DNA of 64,000 nt from Nitrincola lacisaponensis (GCF_000691225.1 NZ_JMSZ01000010.1:19458-83457); one strand, 5' to 3'. Positions 53,665 through 63,760 are shown, counted from the stretch's first letter. Numbers and translations are program-made. Notes: generated by a model not told the origin, from the sequence alone.

Positions 53665-54861
53665 ATGAATTTTCAGTCAATCACGCTTAACCCAGGTTCA
53701 GAACGGCGGCTTAAAGCCGGGCATCTGTGGATTTACAGCAATGAAATCGATACCCGTCAGTCACCGCTGAAGCAGTATGTTGCCGGTGAGCAGGTGGTTG
53801 TGCAGGATGCTCGGGGCAAGGCGCTGGGAATTGCCTATGTGAATCCGGCAAACCTGATCTGTGGGCGCCTGGTGAGTCGCGACATTCGTTATCCGCTGGA
53901 CCGCTCCCTGTTGGTGCATCGCCTGAAAGTGGCCCTTGGGTTGCGTGAAATGCATTTTTCGGCCCCCTGTTACCGGCTGGTATACGGCGAATCGGATGGT
54001 TTGCCGGGGCTGGTTATTGACCGCTTTTTTGATCTGTTTGTCGTGCAGATCTCAACCGCCGGGATGGAGGCTGTACGGGATGCAATTGTTGAAGCCCTGA
54101 ACAAGGTGTTTCAGCCGCAGGCCATCCTGTTTCGTAATGATGGCAAGATGCGTGCGATGGAAGGGCTGGACAGCTACATCGAGGTGCTTCAAGGAGAAGT
54201 GCCTGAGCTGGCGCCGCTGGAAGAGAACGGTGTGCGTCTGGTGGCGCCCGTGCTGGATGGACAGAAAACCGGCTGGTTTTACGATCACCGTGATAACCGT
54301 GCACGGATGATGCAGCTGGTAAAAGGCAAGCGTGTATTGGACCTGTTCAGTTATGTGGGTGGCTGGGGTGCTCAGGCGCTCGCCGCTGGTGCGTCGGAGG
54401 TGGTTTGTGTGGATGCCTCCCAGACGGCACTGGATGTCGCGGCTGAAAATGCCCGTCTGAATCAGGGCGAGATGCGTTTCAAAGGCCTGAGAGGTGATGC
54501 ATTCGATATCTGTAAAGCGTTGATCGCAGAAGGAGAAAAGTTTGATCTGGTGATTACCGATCCGCCTGCCTTCATTCAGCGTCGCAAGGATATCCGTAAT
54601 GGTGAGCGTGCCTATTCGCGTATTAATAACTTTGCCATGCGCCTGCTGGCCAAAGAGGGTGTGCTGATTGCCGGTTCCTGTTCAATGCACCTGACGCGTG
54701 ACAGTCTGGTGGATATCCTGCGTGGTAACACACGTGAACTGGACCGGAGCGGGCAGCTGTTCATCCAGGGGCATCAGGGTGCCGACCATCCGGTGCATCC
54801 GGCGATCCCTGAGACCGAGTATCTGAAAGCCTGTTTCCTGCGAGTGCTGCCCGCCAGCTAA
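53665..54861 (+). CDS. rlmI: 23S rRNA m5C1962 methyltransferase
   Basis: 398 residues, close to E. coli RlmI (396). N-terminal PUA domain (SERRLKAGHLWIYSNEID) followed by an RNA-binding region and a Rossmann methyltransferase with DLFSYVGGWGAQALAAGA, DASQTALDVA and the catalytic DPPAFIQRRKD. Modifies cytosine 1962 of 23S rRNA. Alone on its transcript; converges on the HAD phosphatase. Confidence 0.93.
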   Translation: MNFQSITLNPGSERRLKAGHLWIYSNEIDTRQSPLKQYVAGEQVVVQDARGKALGIAYVNPANLICGRLVSRDIRYPLDRSLLVHRLKVALGLREMHFSAPCYRLVYGESDGLPGLVIDRFFDLFVVQISTAGMEAVRDAIVEALNKVFQPQAILFRNDGKMRAMEGLDSYIEVLQGEVPELAPLEENGVRLVAPVLDGQKTGWFYDHRDNRARMMQLVKGKRVLDLFSYVGGWGAQALAAGASEVVCVDASQTALDVAAENARLNQGEMRFKGLRGDAFDICKALIAEGEKFDLVITDPPAFIQRRKDIRNGERAYSRINNFAMRLLAKEGVLIAGSCSMHLTRDSLVDILRGNTRELDRSGQLFIQGHQGADHPVHPAIPETEYLKACFLRVLPAS

Positions 54862-54878
54862 GTGGCCCAGTCAGTTGT

Positions 54879-55535
54879 TCAGCTGCGCAGGTCCAGCACC
54901 GGCCAGTTGCGTGCCTCAGCAGTGCTGAGCAGCTTGGCATCTGGGTTGACGGCGACCGGGTTGTCCACCACTTCCAGCAGTGGCAGGTCATTATAGGAAT
55001 CACTGTAGAAATAGCTGCCTGTCAGCGAATGTCCGGATTCAGCCAGCCAGCTATTCAAGCGGATCACCTTGCCTTCGCGGAAGCAGGGTGTTCCGGCAAC
55101 CTTGCCGGTATATTCACCCTCTGACATTTCAGGGTCTGTAGCCAGAATGGCGTCTACGCCCAGTCGTTCTGCGATAGGCGCGGTGATAAAGGCATTGGTT
55201 GCAGTGATGATCAGCAGATAATCCCCTGCCTGACGATGTTGCTCCAGCAGTGCCTGGGCCGCGGGCAGCATCATGGGCTCAATGCATTCCTGCATAAAAC
55301 GCTGATGTAATGTCTTGAGTGTGTCTTGAGAAAAGCGGGTCAAGGGGTGTAATGCAAAGCCCAGAAACTCTTCAATATCCAGAGTGCCTTGCTGATAGTG
55401 CTCCAAAAAGCGGTCATTTGCTTCGCGATAGACTTGGCGGTCTACCAGTCCCTGATCGCAGAGAAATTCCCCCCAGGCGTGATCGCTATCGCCGTTCAGC
55501 AGGGTATTATCCAGATCAAATATCGCCAGTCTCAC
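54879..55535 (-). CDS. HAD-IB phosphatase (PSPase-like; possible histidinol-phosphatase)
   Basis: 218 residues. HAD motifs DLDNTLLNGDSDH (catalytic Asp pair), TATNAF (motif II), GKVIRLN with the Lys and YSDSYNDLPLLE (motif IV). Subfamily IB with a helical cap, the TIGR01490 group. Pseudomonas PA0335 occupies the same position upstream of rppH-ptsP and has been reported as a histidinol-phosphate phosphatase; this gene is very probably its orthologue. Divergent from rppH with about 145 bases between. Confidence 0.85.
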   Translation of the reverse strand: MRLAIFDLDNTLLNGDSDHAWGEFLCDQGLVDRQVYREANDRFLEHYQQGTLDIEEFLGFALHPLTRFSQDTLKTLHQRFMQECIEPMMLPAAQALLEQHRQAGDYLLIITATNAFITAPIAERLGVDAILATDPEMSEGEYTGKVAGTPCFREGKVIRLNSWLAESGHSLTGSYFYSDSYNDLPLLEVVDNPVAVNPDAKLLSTAEARNWPVLDLRS

Positions 55536-55680
55536 GCCAGTACTCCCGTCATTGAGTTGAAAACCCGATAGCTTAGTCTGAAGGCTGTGATTGATGCAAT
55601 GTATCTCGATTGGCTATTTGCCCCGGCCGGTAACTGTGGAACAATAAAAGCCAACAGAATGATAAATTAGGTAGTAGAGT

Positions 55681-56163
55681 GTGATAGATTCAGAAGGCTT
55701 TCGGCCAAACGTTGGTATCATTCTGGTGAACTCACTTGGCCAGGTGCTTTGGGCGCGTCGAGTGGGACAGGACGCCTGGCAGTTTCCTCAGGGAGGCATT
55801 CACCAGGATGAATCGCCTGAACAGGCGATGTATCGCGAATTAAAAGAAGAAATTGGATTGCTGCCAGAGGATGTGGAATTGTTGGCAGTAACTCGAGGCT
55901 GGTTACGCTATCGACTGCCCAAGCGCATGATTCGTCGTCATTCATTGCCAATGTGTGTAGGGCAGAAGCAAAAATGGTTCTTGTTGCGTATGCTCAGCCA
56001 TGACAGTGCTGTACGCATCGACCAGAGTGATACGCCGGAGTTTGATGGTTGGCAGTGGGTCAGCTATTGGTATCCTTTGGGGCAGGTGGTTTCGTTTAAG
56101 CGGGAAGTGTATCGCAAAGCGATGAAGGAGTTGTCACCGAAGTTGTCCAAGGTGTTGCCCTGA
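55681..56163 (+). CDS. rppH: RNA pyrophosphohydrolase
   Basis: 160 residues from a GTG start (AGGTAG eight bases upstream). Removes pyrophosphate from 5'-triphosphate mRNA and so triggers RNase E decay. The Nudix box [23 protein letters not shown] (residues about 38-60, read in parts) is complete, and the [11 protein letters not shown] start and WQFPQGG are typical. Upstream of ptsP as in Pseudomonas and E. coli. Confidence 0.96.
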   Translation: MIDSEGFRPNVGIILVNSLGQVLWARRVGQDAWQFPQGGIHQDESPEQAMYRELKEEIGLLPEDVELLAVTRGWLRYRLPKRMIRRHSLPMCVGQKQKWFLLRMLSHDSAVRIDQSDTPEFDGWQWVSYWYPLGQVVSFKREVYRKAMKELSPKLSKVLP

Positions 56164-56200
56164 GCGCTAATGAATAAGAATCCAACCGGGTGAGATGGGT

Positions 56201-58510
56201 ATGAGCATTCTAAAGGTGTTGCGACAGATAGTGCAGGATGTCAGTACGGCACCTGATCTGAACGCTGTGCTGTCGATCACGGTGGGGCGGGTGCGAAAGG
56301 CGATGCAGACACAGGTTTGCTCCGTATTTCTGCACAGTCAGGAAACCGGTCGCTATGTGCTGCGCGCGACCCATGGTTTGAATGCAGAGGCGGTCGGACA
56401 GGTCAGCTTGTCACCTGATGAGGGCATCGTCGGGCTGGTCGCCAAACGCGCAGAGCCCATCAATCTCGAAGATGCCTTCAGTCATCCGGCGTTTCACTAC
56501 ATCGATGTGACTGGCGAGGAGCGTTATCACGCCTTTCTCGGTGTGCCGATCATGCATCAGCGCAAGGTGCTGGGAGTGCTGGTCGTACAGCAGCATGAGA
56601 AGCGCCGGTTTGATGAGAGTGAAGAAGCCTTTCTGGTGACCCTGTCGGCACAGTTGGCCGGTATTATTGCCCATGCCCATGCGACAGGAGCTATGCAAAC
56701 CGAGGCTACCTCAGGTGGCCCCGGAAGGCTGCGTCAGGATTTGCGTTATGATGGTGTTGCCGCCGCGGCAGGGGTAGTGATTGGTGAGATAGTTGTTGCA
56801 TCGCTGCCAGCAGATCTGAACAGTGTGGTTGATCGTCCGGCAGAAGATCCGCAGCAGGAAAAGGCGCGCCTGGAGCGTGCCTTGGTCGCAGTGCGAGAGG
56901 AAATCAGTCAGGTGGCTGACAATCTGGCAGGACGCTTGAGCAAGGATGAACGGGCACTTTTCGATGTCTATCTGCGCATGCTGGATGATAACGGTCTGCC
57001 GCTGGAAATTCGCGCAATGATTGACCAGGGACGCTGGGCCCAGGGCGCATTGCGTGAGGTGATTCTGGAACATGTGCGGGCCTTTTCCGCAATGGATGAT
57101 CCTTACCTGAGTGAGCGAGCTACAGATATCAAGGATCTGGGTAAGCGCTTGTTGCAGCATCTGCAGGAAGAAACAGCCAATCATCCACTTGAGTATCCTG
57201 AGAATGCAGTGCTGCTGGCCGATGAGCTGACGCCAGCGATGCTGGGCATGGTGCCGGAGGGTAAACTGTCCGGGCTGATTTCTGTTGCCGGTTCAGGTAA
57301 CTCTCATGCCGCCATATTGGCACGTTCCATGGGAATTCCGACGGTGATGGGGGTGGTTGATCTGCCCTACCGGCGCCTGAATGGTGCACGAGTTATCGTT
57401 GATGGTTATAGTGGCCGCGTCTACATCAACCCTTCTGCAGAGTTGGTACAGTCTTTCAGTCGTATTGTGATTGATGAGCAGGTGGTGGCTGATGAATTGC
57501 GTGAAATCCGTGATTTGCCAGCCATTACCAAAGATGGCTATCGTTTACCGCTCTGGGTGAATACCGGCTTGTCTGCTGACGTCGCCCGTTCTCTGAAGCA
57601 GGGTGCGGAAGGGATTGGGCTTTACCGAACAGAAATCCCGTTTATGATTCGTGACTCCTTTCCCAGTGAGCAGGAACAGATTGAAAGCTACCGGGCACAG
57701 CTGGAAGCCTTTGCGCCACGACCGGTGACGATGCGAACACTGGATATTGGTGGTGACAAGGCGCTGCCCTACTTCCCGATTGAAGAAGAAAATCCGTCTC
57801 TTGGGTGGCGCGGAATTCGCGTGACGTTGGATCATCCTGAAATATTTATGGTTCAGGTGCGTGCCATGTTACGTGCCTCAGAAGGGCTGAATAATCTCCG
57901 TATCATGCTGCCGATGGTCACCAGTACCAGTGAAGTTGAAGAGGCTTTGCGACAAATTGATCGTGCCTGCACCGAATTGCAGGAAGAGGGCTATCAGGTC
58001 AAGAAACCTCCGGTAGGAGTGATGATCGAGGTGCCTGCGGCGGTTTATCAGACGCGCCGTTTTGCCCGTCTGGTGGATTTTATCTCAGTGGGGTCGAACG
58101 ATCTGACACAGTATCTGTTGGCCGTGGATCGAAACAATCCTCGGGTTGCAGGACTCTATGCCAGTTATCATCCTGCGGTACTGAAAGCGTTGGACTTTAT
58201 CGTGCATGAGGCACATAAAGAACGCAAACAGGTATCCATTTGTGGTGAAATTGCTGCAGATCCTGGAGGGGCGCTGCTGCTGATGGCGATGGGCTATGAT
58301 GTGCTGTCTGTGAATGCCAATAATTTGCCGAAAATTAAATTTGCTATACGCAATGTCAGTTTCTCGCGTGCACGTCAGTTGCTGCTTTCAGTGCGGGCGT
58401 TGCATGATGCAGAAGAGATCCATCAGGAGCTGCGTCAGTCACTGAAGGCCTTTGGTCTGGCCCGCTTGACTCGACCAGCAATTCCGGATCAGAAAATTCC
58501 ACCCATCTGA
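56201..58510 (+). CDS. ptsP: Phosphoenolpyruvate-protein phosphotransferase PtsP (EI-Ntr)
   Basis: 769 residues from the ATG at 56201; GGTGAG lies six bases upstream and directly abuts the earlier ATG at 56195. N-terminal GAF domain (about 1-165), then enzyme I: N-terminal helical segment, the phospho-His in GSGNSHAAILARSMGIP, and the PEP-binding barrel with GIGLYRTEIPFM, LDIGGDKALPY and GSNDLTQYLLAVDRNNP. First enzyme of the nitrogen-related PTS. Its GAF domain senses glutamine and 2-oxoglutarate in enterobacteria. No ptsN or ptsO here. Confidence 0.95.
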   Translation: MSILKVLRQIVQDVSTAPDLNAVLSITVGRVRKAMQTQVCSVFLHSQETGRYVLRATHGLNAEAVGQVSLSPDEGIVGLVAKRAEPINLEDAFSHPAFHYIDVTGEERYHAFLGVPIMHQRKVLGVLVVQQHEKRRFDESEEAFLVTLSAQLAGIIAHAHATGAMQTEATSGGPGRLRQDLRYDGVAAAAGVVIGEIVVASLPADLNSVVDRPAEDPQQEKARLERALVAVREEISQVADNLAGRLSKDERALFDVYLRMLDDNGLPLEIRAMIDQGRWAQGALREVILEHVRAFSAMDDPYLSERATDIKDLGKRLLQHLQEETANHPLEYPENAVLLADELTPAMLGMVPEGKLSGLISVAGSGNSHAAILARSMGIPTVMGVVDLPYRRLNGARVIVDGYSGRVYINPSAELVQSFSRIVIDEQVVADELREIRDLPAITKDGYRLPLWVNTGLSADVARSLKQGAEGIGLYRTEIPFMIRDSFPSEQEQIESYRAQLEAFAPRPVTMRTLDIGGDKALPYFPIEEENPSLGWRGIRVTLDHPEIFMVQVRAMLRASEGLNNLRIMLPMVTSTSEVEEALRQIDRACTELQEEGYQVKKPPVGVMIEVPAAVYQTRRFARLVDFISVGSNDLTQYLLAVDRNNPRVAGLYASYHPAVLKALDFIVHEAHKERKQVSICGEIAADPGGALLLMAMGYDVLSVNANNLPKIKFAIRNVSFSRARQLLLSVRALHDAEEIHQELRQSLKAFGLARLTRPAIPDQKIPPI

Positions 58511-58519
58511 GGAAACACT

Positions 58520-59317
58520 ATGTTGATGACACTGCTCCTGTATCTGGTGCTGGGGGCATTTGCTGGCGTTGCGGCTGGCCTGTTTGGTATCGGTGGCGGT
58601 CTGTTGATCGTGCCGGTGTTAATTTTCACTTTTGCTGCACAGGGTTTCCCGGTTGAGGTGCTGACCCATATGGCCGTCGCGACCTCGCTGGCAACAATAC
58701 TGGTGACCTCGATCAGTTCGGTACGTGCGCATCATAAGCGTGGTGCTGTGAGCTGGTCGTTGTTCAGGCCTCTGGCAGTGGGAATTTTGTTCGGAGCAGT
58801 GTTGGGGGTGAATACCGCAGTGCTGTTGCCTGGTCCGACCTTGCAGCTGATTTTTGGTGTCTTTGCACTGTTGGTGGCATTGCAGATGGGATTCAATTTG
58901 CAGCCGCCACAAAGTCCAGCTGCGCCTGGCACTAAAGAGCTGGCGGGTGCGGGTGGAGTGATTGGCTGGGCTTCCTCTATTTTCGGTATTGGTGGTGGGA
59001 CACTGTCAGTACCCTATATGACCTGGCGACGCCAGGAAATGCGTGTGGCGGTGGCAACGTCGGCTGCCTGCGGCTTGCCGATTGCCTTGATGGGGACCTT
59101 GACGAATGTCTGGTTGGGCTGGGAGCAGGAAGCGCTTCCTGAGTGGACAATCGGTTATGTGTATTTACCGGCGTTCCTGGGCATTATCATCAGCAGTGCT
59201 CCCTGTGCCAAGCTGGGCGCGCGCTGGGCACACAGCCTGCCTCAGCCGGTGTTAAAAAAATGTTTTGCGGTATTCCTGCTGTTGGTAGGTCTGCGTTTCC
59301 TGTTCAGTAATCTCTAG
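58520..59317 (+). CDS. TSUP-family permease (TauE/SafE type)
   Basis: 265 residues, about eight helices in two repeats. Each half carries the family's glycine-rich motif ([19 protein letters not shown] and [18 protein letters not shown]) and [12 protein letters not shown]. These permeases export sulfite, organosulfonates or related anions. The substrate is unknown. Between ptsP and lgt, as its relative is in Pseudomonas. Confidence 0.9.
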   Translation: MLMTLLLYLVLGAFAGVAAGLFGIGGGLLIVPVLIFTFAAQGFPVEVLTHMAVATSLATILVTSISSVRAHHKRGAVSWSLFRPLAVGILFGAVLGVNTAVLLPGPTLQLIFGVFALLVALQMGFNLQPPQSPAAPGTKELAGAGGVIGWASSIFGIGGGTLSVPYMTWRRQEMRVAVATSAACGLPIALMGTLTNVWLGWEQEALPEWTIGYVYLPAFLGIIISSAPCAKLGARWAHSLPQPVLKKCFAVFLLLVGLRFLFSNL

Positions 59318-59327
59318 TGGTCTAATT

Positions 59328-60116
59328 ATGTGGGAACATTCAATAAACCCTGTAGCGTTGAACCTGGGGCCTGTTCAAATCCATTGGTATGGGCTGATGT
59401 ACGTGATCGGTTTTGCAGCTGCCTGGTGGCTGGGCAATCGGCGTGCAGCACAACCGGGTTCTGGCTGGACTGATCAGCAGGTGGCTGACCTGGTTTTCTG
59501 GGGTGCTGTCGGTGTCGTGCTGGGTGGTCGAGCAGGATATGTACTGTTTTATAACTTCGATTACTTTATCCAGGATCCCTTGTGGTTGTTTGCGGTGTGG
59601 CAGGGCGGGATGTCTTTTCATGGTGGTCTGATCGGTGTGCTGGTCATGCTGGTGATTTTTGCGCGCCGCTATCAGAAAAACCTCTTTGATATGGGCGATT
59701 TTGTGGCCCCGTTAATTCCTGTGGGCTTGGGAGCCGGGCGTTTGGGGAATTTCATTGGTGGTGAGCTCTGGGGGCGTCCGACAGATCAGAGCTGGGGGGT
59801 GATCTTCCCGGCAGCGCAGGATGGTTTGGCGCGGCACCCTTCGCAGCTGTACCAGATGTTGCTGGAGGGGCTGGTGTTGTTTGTGGTGCTCTGGTGGTTC
59901 TCATCCCGGCCACGCCCTCGCATGGCGGTCTCCGGGCTGTTTTTGCTACTATACGGAGTGTTCCGTCTGGGCGTTGAGTTCTTTCGCCAGCCGGATGCGC
60001 AGCTCGGATTTATTGCGTTTGAATGGCTGACCATGGGGCAGTTGCTGTCATTGCCGATGCTCTGTGCAGGTGGGGTTATGCTGCTTTTGGCGTATCGGAA
60101 CAGAGGTTTATCGTGA
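59328..60116 (+). CDS. lgt: Prolipoprotein diacylglyceryl transferase
   Basis: 262 residues with about seven transmembrane helices. First step of lipoprotein maturation, adding diacylglycerol to the lipobox Cys (needed for the lipoproteins found here). The signature [16 protein letters not shown] is present, with Ile in place of the usual Asn after GNF (GNFINGELWGR). [12 protein letters not shown] and HPSQLYQ are intact. Eleven bases after the TSUP gene. Confidence 0.96.
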   Translation: MWEHSINPVALNLGPVQIHWYGLMYVIGFAAAWWLGNRRAAQPGSGWTDQQVADLVFWGAVGVVLGGRAGYVLFYNFDYFIQDPLWLFAVWQGGMSFHGGLIGVLVMLVIFARRYQKNLFDMGDFVAPLIPVGLGAGRLGNFIGGELWGRPTDQSWGVIFPAAQDGLARHPSQLYQMLLEGLVLFVVLWWFSSRPRPRMAVSGLFLLLYGVFRLGVEFFRQPDAQLGFIAFEWLTMGQLLSLPMLCAGGVMLLLAYRNRGLS

Positions 60117-60144
60117 TTGACTGGATACAGAAGGTGATAGGTTA

Positions 60145-60987
60145 ATGCGTCAATATCTGGATCTCATGCAGGATATTATCGACAACGGTGTCGACAAGGG
60201 TGATCGAACAGGTACAGGTACGCGTTCGGTTTTTGGTCGGCAGTTGCGTTTTGATTTGCAGCAGGGCTTCCCGCTGTTAACGACCAAGAAAGTGCATTTG
60301 AAGTCGATTATATATGAACTCCTGTGGTTTCTTTCCGGTAGTACAGATAACACCTGGCTGCAGGATCGTGGTGTCAGTATCTGGAATGAGTGGGCGCTGG
60401 AAAATGGTGATCTGGGGCCTGTGTATGGCAAGCAGTGGCGCTCCTGGGCCTGCCCGGATGGGTCAACGGTAGATCAAATGGCGCAACTGGTCGAGATGAT
60501 TCGCACCAAACCGGATTCCCGGCGTCTGATCGTCAGTGGCTGGAATCCGGCAGACTTGCCGGATGAGTCGCTCAGTCCGCAGGAAAATGTCCGGCGTGGC
60601 AAGGCAGCCCTGCCTCCCTGTCATACCCTGTTCCAGTTTTATGTTGCCGAAGGGCGGTTAAGCTGTCAGCTGTATCAGCGCAGTGCAGACTATTTTCTGG
60701 GCGTACCGTTCAATATTGCATCCTATTCGTTACTGACCCTGATGCTGGCGCAGCAGTGTGACCTGCAGCCGGGTGAGTTCGTGCATACTTTTGGTGATGT
60801 GCACCTGTACAGCAATCATTTGAATGACCCGGCAATTGTGGCTGAACAGCTGTCTCGTACACCGGGGGCTCTGCCGCAGATGAAACTGTTGCGTCGACCA
60901 GCAAGCCTGTTTGAGTATCAATACGAAGATTTTGAGTTGGTGGGCTATGAGCCGCAACCAGCCATACGTGCACCGATTGCGGTGTAG
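60145..60987 (+). CDS. thyA: Thymidylate synthase
   Basis: 280 residues. Converts dUMP to dTMP with 5,10-methylene-tetrahydrofolate. The catalytic Cys is in [12 protein letters not shown] (about residue 152), and [16 protein letters not shown] and the C-terminal APIAV match the family. Gives dihydrofolate, which FolA directly downstream recycles; eight bases separate the two. Confidence 0.98.
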   Translation: MRQYLDLMQDIIDNGVDKGDRTGTGTRSVFGRQLRFDLQQGFPLLTTKKVHLKSIIYELLWFLSGSTDNTWLQDRGVSIWNEWALENGDLGPVYGKQWRSWACPDGSTVDQMAQLVEMIRTKPDSRRLIVSGWNPADLPDESLSPQENVRRGKAALPPCHTLFQFYVAEGRLSCQLYQRSADYFLGVPFNIASYSLLTLMLAQQCDLQPGEFVHTFGDVHLYSNHLNDPAIVAEQLSRTPGALPQMKLLRRPASLFEYQYEDFELVGYEPQPAIRAPIAV

Positions 60988-60995
60988 GGAGCCTT

Positions 60996-61520
60996 ATGCT
61001 GTTGTCCATTATCGTTGCCCAGTCGCAGAACCGGGTTATTGGCCGGGGTAATAAACTGCCCTGGTATTTGTCGGAAGACTTGAAGTACTTCAAGCGTATT
61101 ACGCAGGGCAAACCGATCGTGATGGGGCGTAAAACCTATGAGTCGATTGGTCGGCCTTTACCTGGACGCACCAATATCGTCATTAGTCGCAATCCTGACT
61201 ATACCCAGCCGGGTACGCGGGTCGTCGGCAGTCTCGAGGAAGCACTCGAATTGGCTGAGCAGCAGGCGTTGGTGGATGGCTCTGAAGAGTTGCTGGTCAT
61301 AGGGGGTGCCGAGATTTATGCGCAGGCACTGGTGCTGGCGGATCGACTCTATATTACCCAGGTGCATGCAGAGATCGAGGGGGATGCTTTTTTCCCGGAA
61401 ATAGATCCGCAGGATTGGGAAACGGTTTTGCGTCAGGATTTTTCGGCAGAGGGCCCGAATCCCTATGATTACAGCTTTGTGGTGTATCAACGCTGTCAGG
61501 CGAAAGAGGACGTCGTGTGA
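60996..61520 (+). CDS. folA: Dihydrofolate reductase
   Basis: 174 residues. NADPH-dependent reduction of dihydrofolate. Motifs: IVAQSQNRVIGRGNKLPW, the Asp-less loop LSEDLKYFKRIT, PIVMGRKTYESIGRPLPGRTNIVISR and GGAEIYAQAL. GGAG precedes the ATG. The stop overlaps the birA GTG start (GTGTGA). Confidence 0.97.
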   Translation: MLLSIIVAQSQNRVIGRGNKLPWYLSEDLKYFKRITQGKPIVMGRKTYESIGRPLPGRTNIVISRNPDYTQPGTRVVGSLEEALELAEQQALVDGSEELLVIGGAEIYAQALVLADRLYITQVHAEIEGDAFFPEIDPQDWETVLRQDFSAEGPNPYDYSFVVYQRCQAKEDVV

Positions 61521-62488
61521 CACGCTACGAACTATTAAGACGTCTGGCTGACGGTCAGTTCCACTCCGGCCGTGAGTTGGGTGAGTGCCTGGGTATCAGC
61601 CGTACAGCGGTATGGAAGCAGATTCGTGCGCTCGAAGAATTGGGTCTGGAAGTCTACTGTGTGCGTGGGCGCGGATATCGTATACCGGGCGGGGTTGATC
61701 TGCTGGATGTTCAGCGTCTGGAGGCGTTGCTGCTGCCACAGGTCCGGCAGCGCCTGGAGCAGCTGCAGCTTCAGCTTACCACTGGCTCTACCAACGAGCT
61801 GGCACTGGAAGGCTTGCGGCATGGTGTGCATGGTGCTTTATACATGGCTGAGCAGCAAACCCAGGGGCGTGGTCGTCGTGGCCGTCGCTGGGTAAGCCCG
61901 TTTGCGTCCGGTTTATATTTCTCGCTTGCCTGGCGTTTCCGTTGTGGTGTGGCTGCGCTGGAAGGTTTAAGTCTGGTGGTCGGTCTGGCGCTCAAGCGCG
62001 TGCTGGATGCTGCGGGCTTTCAGCAGGTAGGCGTTAAATGGCCGAATGACCTGCTGGTTGCGGGGCGAAAGCTGGCGGGTGTGTTGATTGAAGTGACGGG
62101 AGATACCGCCGTTGAGTCGCAATTGGTGATCGGTATCGGTATCAATGCTGCCTTGTCTGATGATGTCAGTGGTGCGATTGATCAGCCTTGGGCTGACTTG
62201 CGTCAACAGGGAGTGCCTATTCAGCGTACAGATCTGTTGGCGGCGCTGTTAAATGAGTTGGTGCCGGTGCTGAGTCAGTTTGAATCTGAAGGTTTTGGTC
62301 ATTTTCGAGATGAATGGATGTCAGCAGATGTGTTTCGTCACCAGCCGGTCAGGGTGCAAACCGGTGCAGATGCATACCTGACTGGCATTGCAGCGGGTGT
62401 GAATGAGTCCGGTGCGTTGCTGTTGCAGACCGAGCAGGAATTGCGAACCTTGCATGGCGGTGAAGTCTCTCTCAGAGGCTTGAGTTAA
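61517..62488 (+). CDS. birA: Biotin-protein ligase and biotin operon repressor
   Basis: 323 residues from a GTG start that overlaps the folA stop. N-terminal winged helix-turn-helix (GRELGECLGISRTAVWKQIRALEELG read in parts), so it can repress as well as ligate. The catalytic domain has QTQGRGRRGRRWVSPFASGLYFS (biotin adenylate loop) and KWPNDLLVAGRKLAG. A C-terminal SH3-like domain closes the protein. The start is a GTG without a strong ribosome-binding site, implying coupling to folA. Confidence 0.95.
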   Translation: MTRYELLRRLADGQFHSGRELGECLGISRTAVWKQIRALEELGLEVYCVRGRGYRIPGGVDLLDVQRLEALLLPQVRQRLEQLQLQLTTGSTNELALEGLRHGVHGALYMAEQQTQGRGRRGRRWVSPFASGLYFSLAWRFRCGVAALEGLSLVVGLALKRVLDAAGFQQVGVKWPNDLLVAGRKLAGVLIEVTGDTAVESQLVIGIGINAALSDDVSGAIDQPWADLRQQGVPIQRTDLLAALLNELVPVLSQFESEGFGHFRDEWMSADVFRHQPVRVQTGADAYLTGIAAGVNESGALLLQTEQELRTLHGGEVSLRGLS

Positions 62489-62493
62489 CCGCT

Positions 62494-63237
62494 ATGGTTG
62501 TGCTGGAAATAGATGCCGGAAATACCTTTGTTAAATGGCGTATACGCTGTCAGGGTCGGCCGCAGGCTGTGCAGCGCTGGCTGACACAGGATGTACGAGA
62601 GGGGCGGGTGCTGTTGCCTGAAGACTGGTCCGGAGTGCAGCAGGTACGCTGGGTATCAGTTGCGGGTGATAAAGTGGACCACTGGCTGCAGACTGCATTT
62701 CAGGCGTTGGCTGTACCTGTTGTGCGAGCTGTGGCGCGTGATCAACAGTCAGGACTTAAAAATGCCTATCAAAATCCCCGGCAGATGGGTGCTGATCGTT
62801 GGTTGGCAATGCTGGCAGTGTGGCAACAGTTACAGGATGCTTTCTGTGTGATTGATGTGGGCAGTGCAGTGACGGTGGATCTGGTGGACAGGCAGGGTTG
62901 GCATCTTGGCGGCTATATTTTACCTGGTCTGCGGTTGTTGCAGCAGAGTTTGCTGGGCCAGACAGCGGGTGTGCGCTGGCAGACAACTGAAACCGGTGGG
63001 TCATTGGTGCCGGGCGATTCCACAGCGGCCTGTGTGGAGAATGGCTGTCGTTATCAGATGGCGGCATTGTTGCAATATGTTGAACAGGATTGTCGGGCGC
63101 GCAATATCCGGCATATCTGGCTGACCGGTGGAGATGCGCCCCTTGTTGCCTCATGGTGTCCGCAAGCGATGCTGCAGGAGACGCTGGTACTGGATGGGCT
63201 GCAGGGTCTGGAGCAGGATCTATGTGGCGCTGGGTAA
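62494..63237 (+). CDS. coaX: Type III pantothenate kinase
   Basis: 247 residues. ASKHA-fold kinase phosphorylating pantothenate, first step of CoA synthesis. EIDAGNTFVKWR (phosphate 1), GADRWLAMLAVWQ, VIDVGSAVTVDLVD and LPGLRLLQQSL match the family. Five bases after birA, the conserved pair. The 3' end overlaps the following small ORF by 16 bases. Confidence 0.94.
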   Translation: MVVLEIDAGNTFVKWRIRCQGRPQAVQRWLTQDVREGRVLLPEDWSGVQQVRWVSVAGDKVDHWLQTAFQALAVPVVRAVARDQQSGLKNAYQNPRQMGADRWLAMLAVWQQLQDAFCVIDVGSAVTVDLVDRQGWHLGGYILPGLRLLQQSLLGQTAGVRWQTTETGGSLVPGDSTAACVENGCRYQMAALLQYVEQDCRARNIRHIWLTGGDAPLVASWCPQAMLQETLVLDGLQGLEQDLCGAG

Positions 63238-63398
63238 TGGTCATGCTGTTGCTGGCGAATGCCTTGATGTTTTTCTGGTATGCGCAGCAGCGCCAGGCAG
63301 TGTTGCACGCCGAGCCTCCGGCCTTGCCCGCAGTGCCTCGTGTGGAGTTGATTGATGTGCCTGTAATTGCTCCGGTAGTAGACCAAACAGCTGAATGA
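63222..63398 (+). CDS. Small membrane protein, 58 residues, N-terminal SPOR-gene relative
   Basis: MWRWVMVMLLLANALMFFWYA gives one transmembrane helix with a charged start, followed by a proline-rich periplasmic tail ending TAE. AGGA lies five bases before the ATG. In Pseudomonas the gene following coaX encodes a longer protein with the same N-terminal layout and a C-terminal SPOR (peptidoglycan-binding) domain. Here the frame stops after the linker, so only the anchor remains. The function is unknown. The ORF up to 63090 is not needed. Confidence 0.6.
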   Translation: MWRWVMVMLLLANALMFFWYAQQRQAVLHAEPPALPAVPRVELIDVPVIAPVVDQTAE

Positions 63399-63430
63399 AT
63401 TAAAAAAAGTAAAAAAAGTGCAAACAAGGC

Positions 63431-63459
63431 TTGCATCACCAAATCGCTATCAGTAAGAT
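63431..63459 (+). promoter_or_regulatory. Promoter of the tRNA-tuf operon
   Basis: TTGCAT (63431-63436) and TAAGAT (63454-63459) with a 17-base spacer, 21 bases before the first tRNA. An A-rich stretch (63401-63420) upstream could act as an UP element, as in stable-RNA promoters. A GC-rich discriminator (ACGCACC) follows the -10, as in stringently controlled promoters. Confidence 0.75.
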
Positions 63460-63480
63460 ACGCACCACTTCGACGGTTAC

Positions 63481-63556
<76 letters not shown>

Positions 63557-63575
63557 GTTGATACGGCGAAGTTGT

Positions 63576-63659
63576 GGTGGGATTCCCGAGTGGCCAAAGG
63601 GATCAGACTGTAAATCTGACGCGAGAGCTTCGGTGGTTCGAATCCACCTCCCACCACCA
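63576..63659 (+). tRNA. tRNA-Tyr (anticodon GTA)
   Basis: 84 bases with CCA encoded and the long variable arm of tRNA-Tyr. The anticodon loop is CTGTAAA, read as GTA, with the acceptor arm GGTGGGA/TCCCACC. Matches E. coli tRNA-Tyr closely. Confidence 0.96.
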
Positions 63660-63679
63660 TCCTCAATCAGCTGAATTCG

Positions 63680-63754
63680 GCGGGTATGGTATAGTGGCTA
63701 TTACCTCAGCCTTCCAAGCTGAAGAGGCGGGTTCGATTCCCGCTACCCGCTCCA
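63680..63754 (+). tRNA. tRNA-Gly (anticodon TCC)
   Basis: 75 bases with CCA encoded. Acceptor arm GCGGGTA/TACCCGC; the anticodon loop contains TTCCAAG (anticodon TCC). Confidence 0.95.
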
Positions 63755-63760
63755 AGATTC

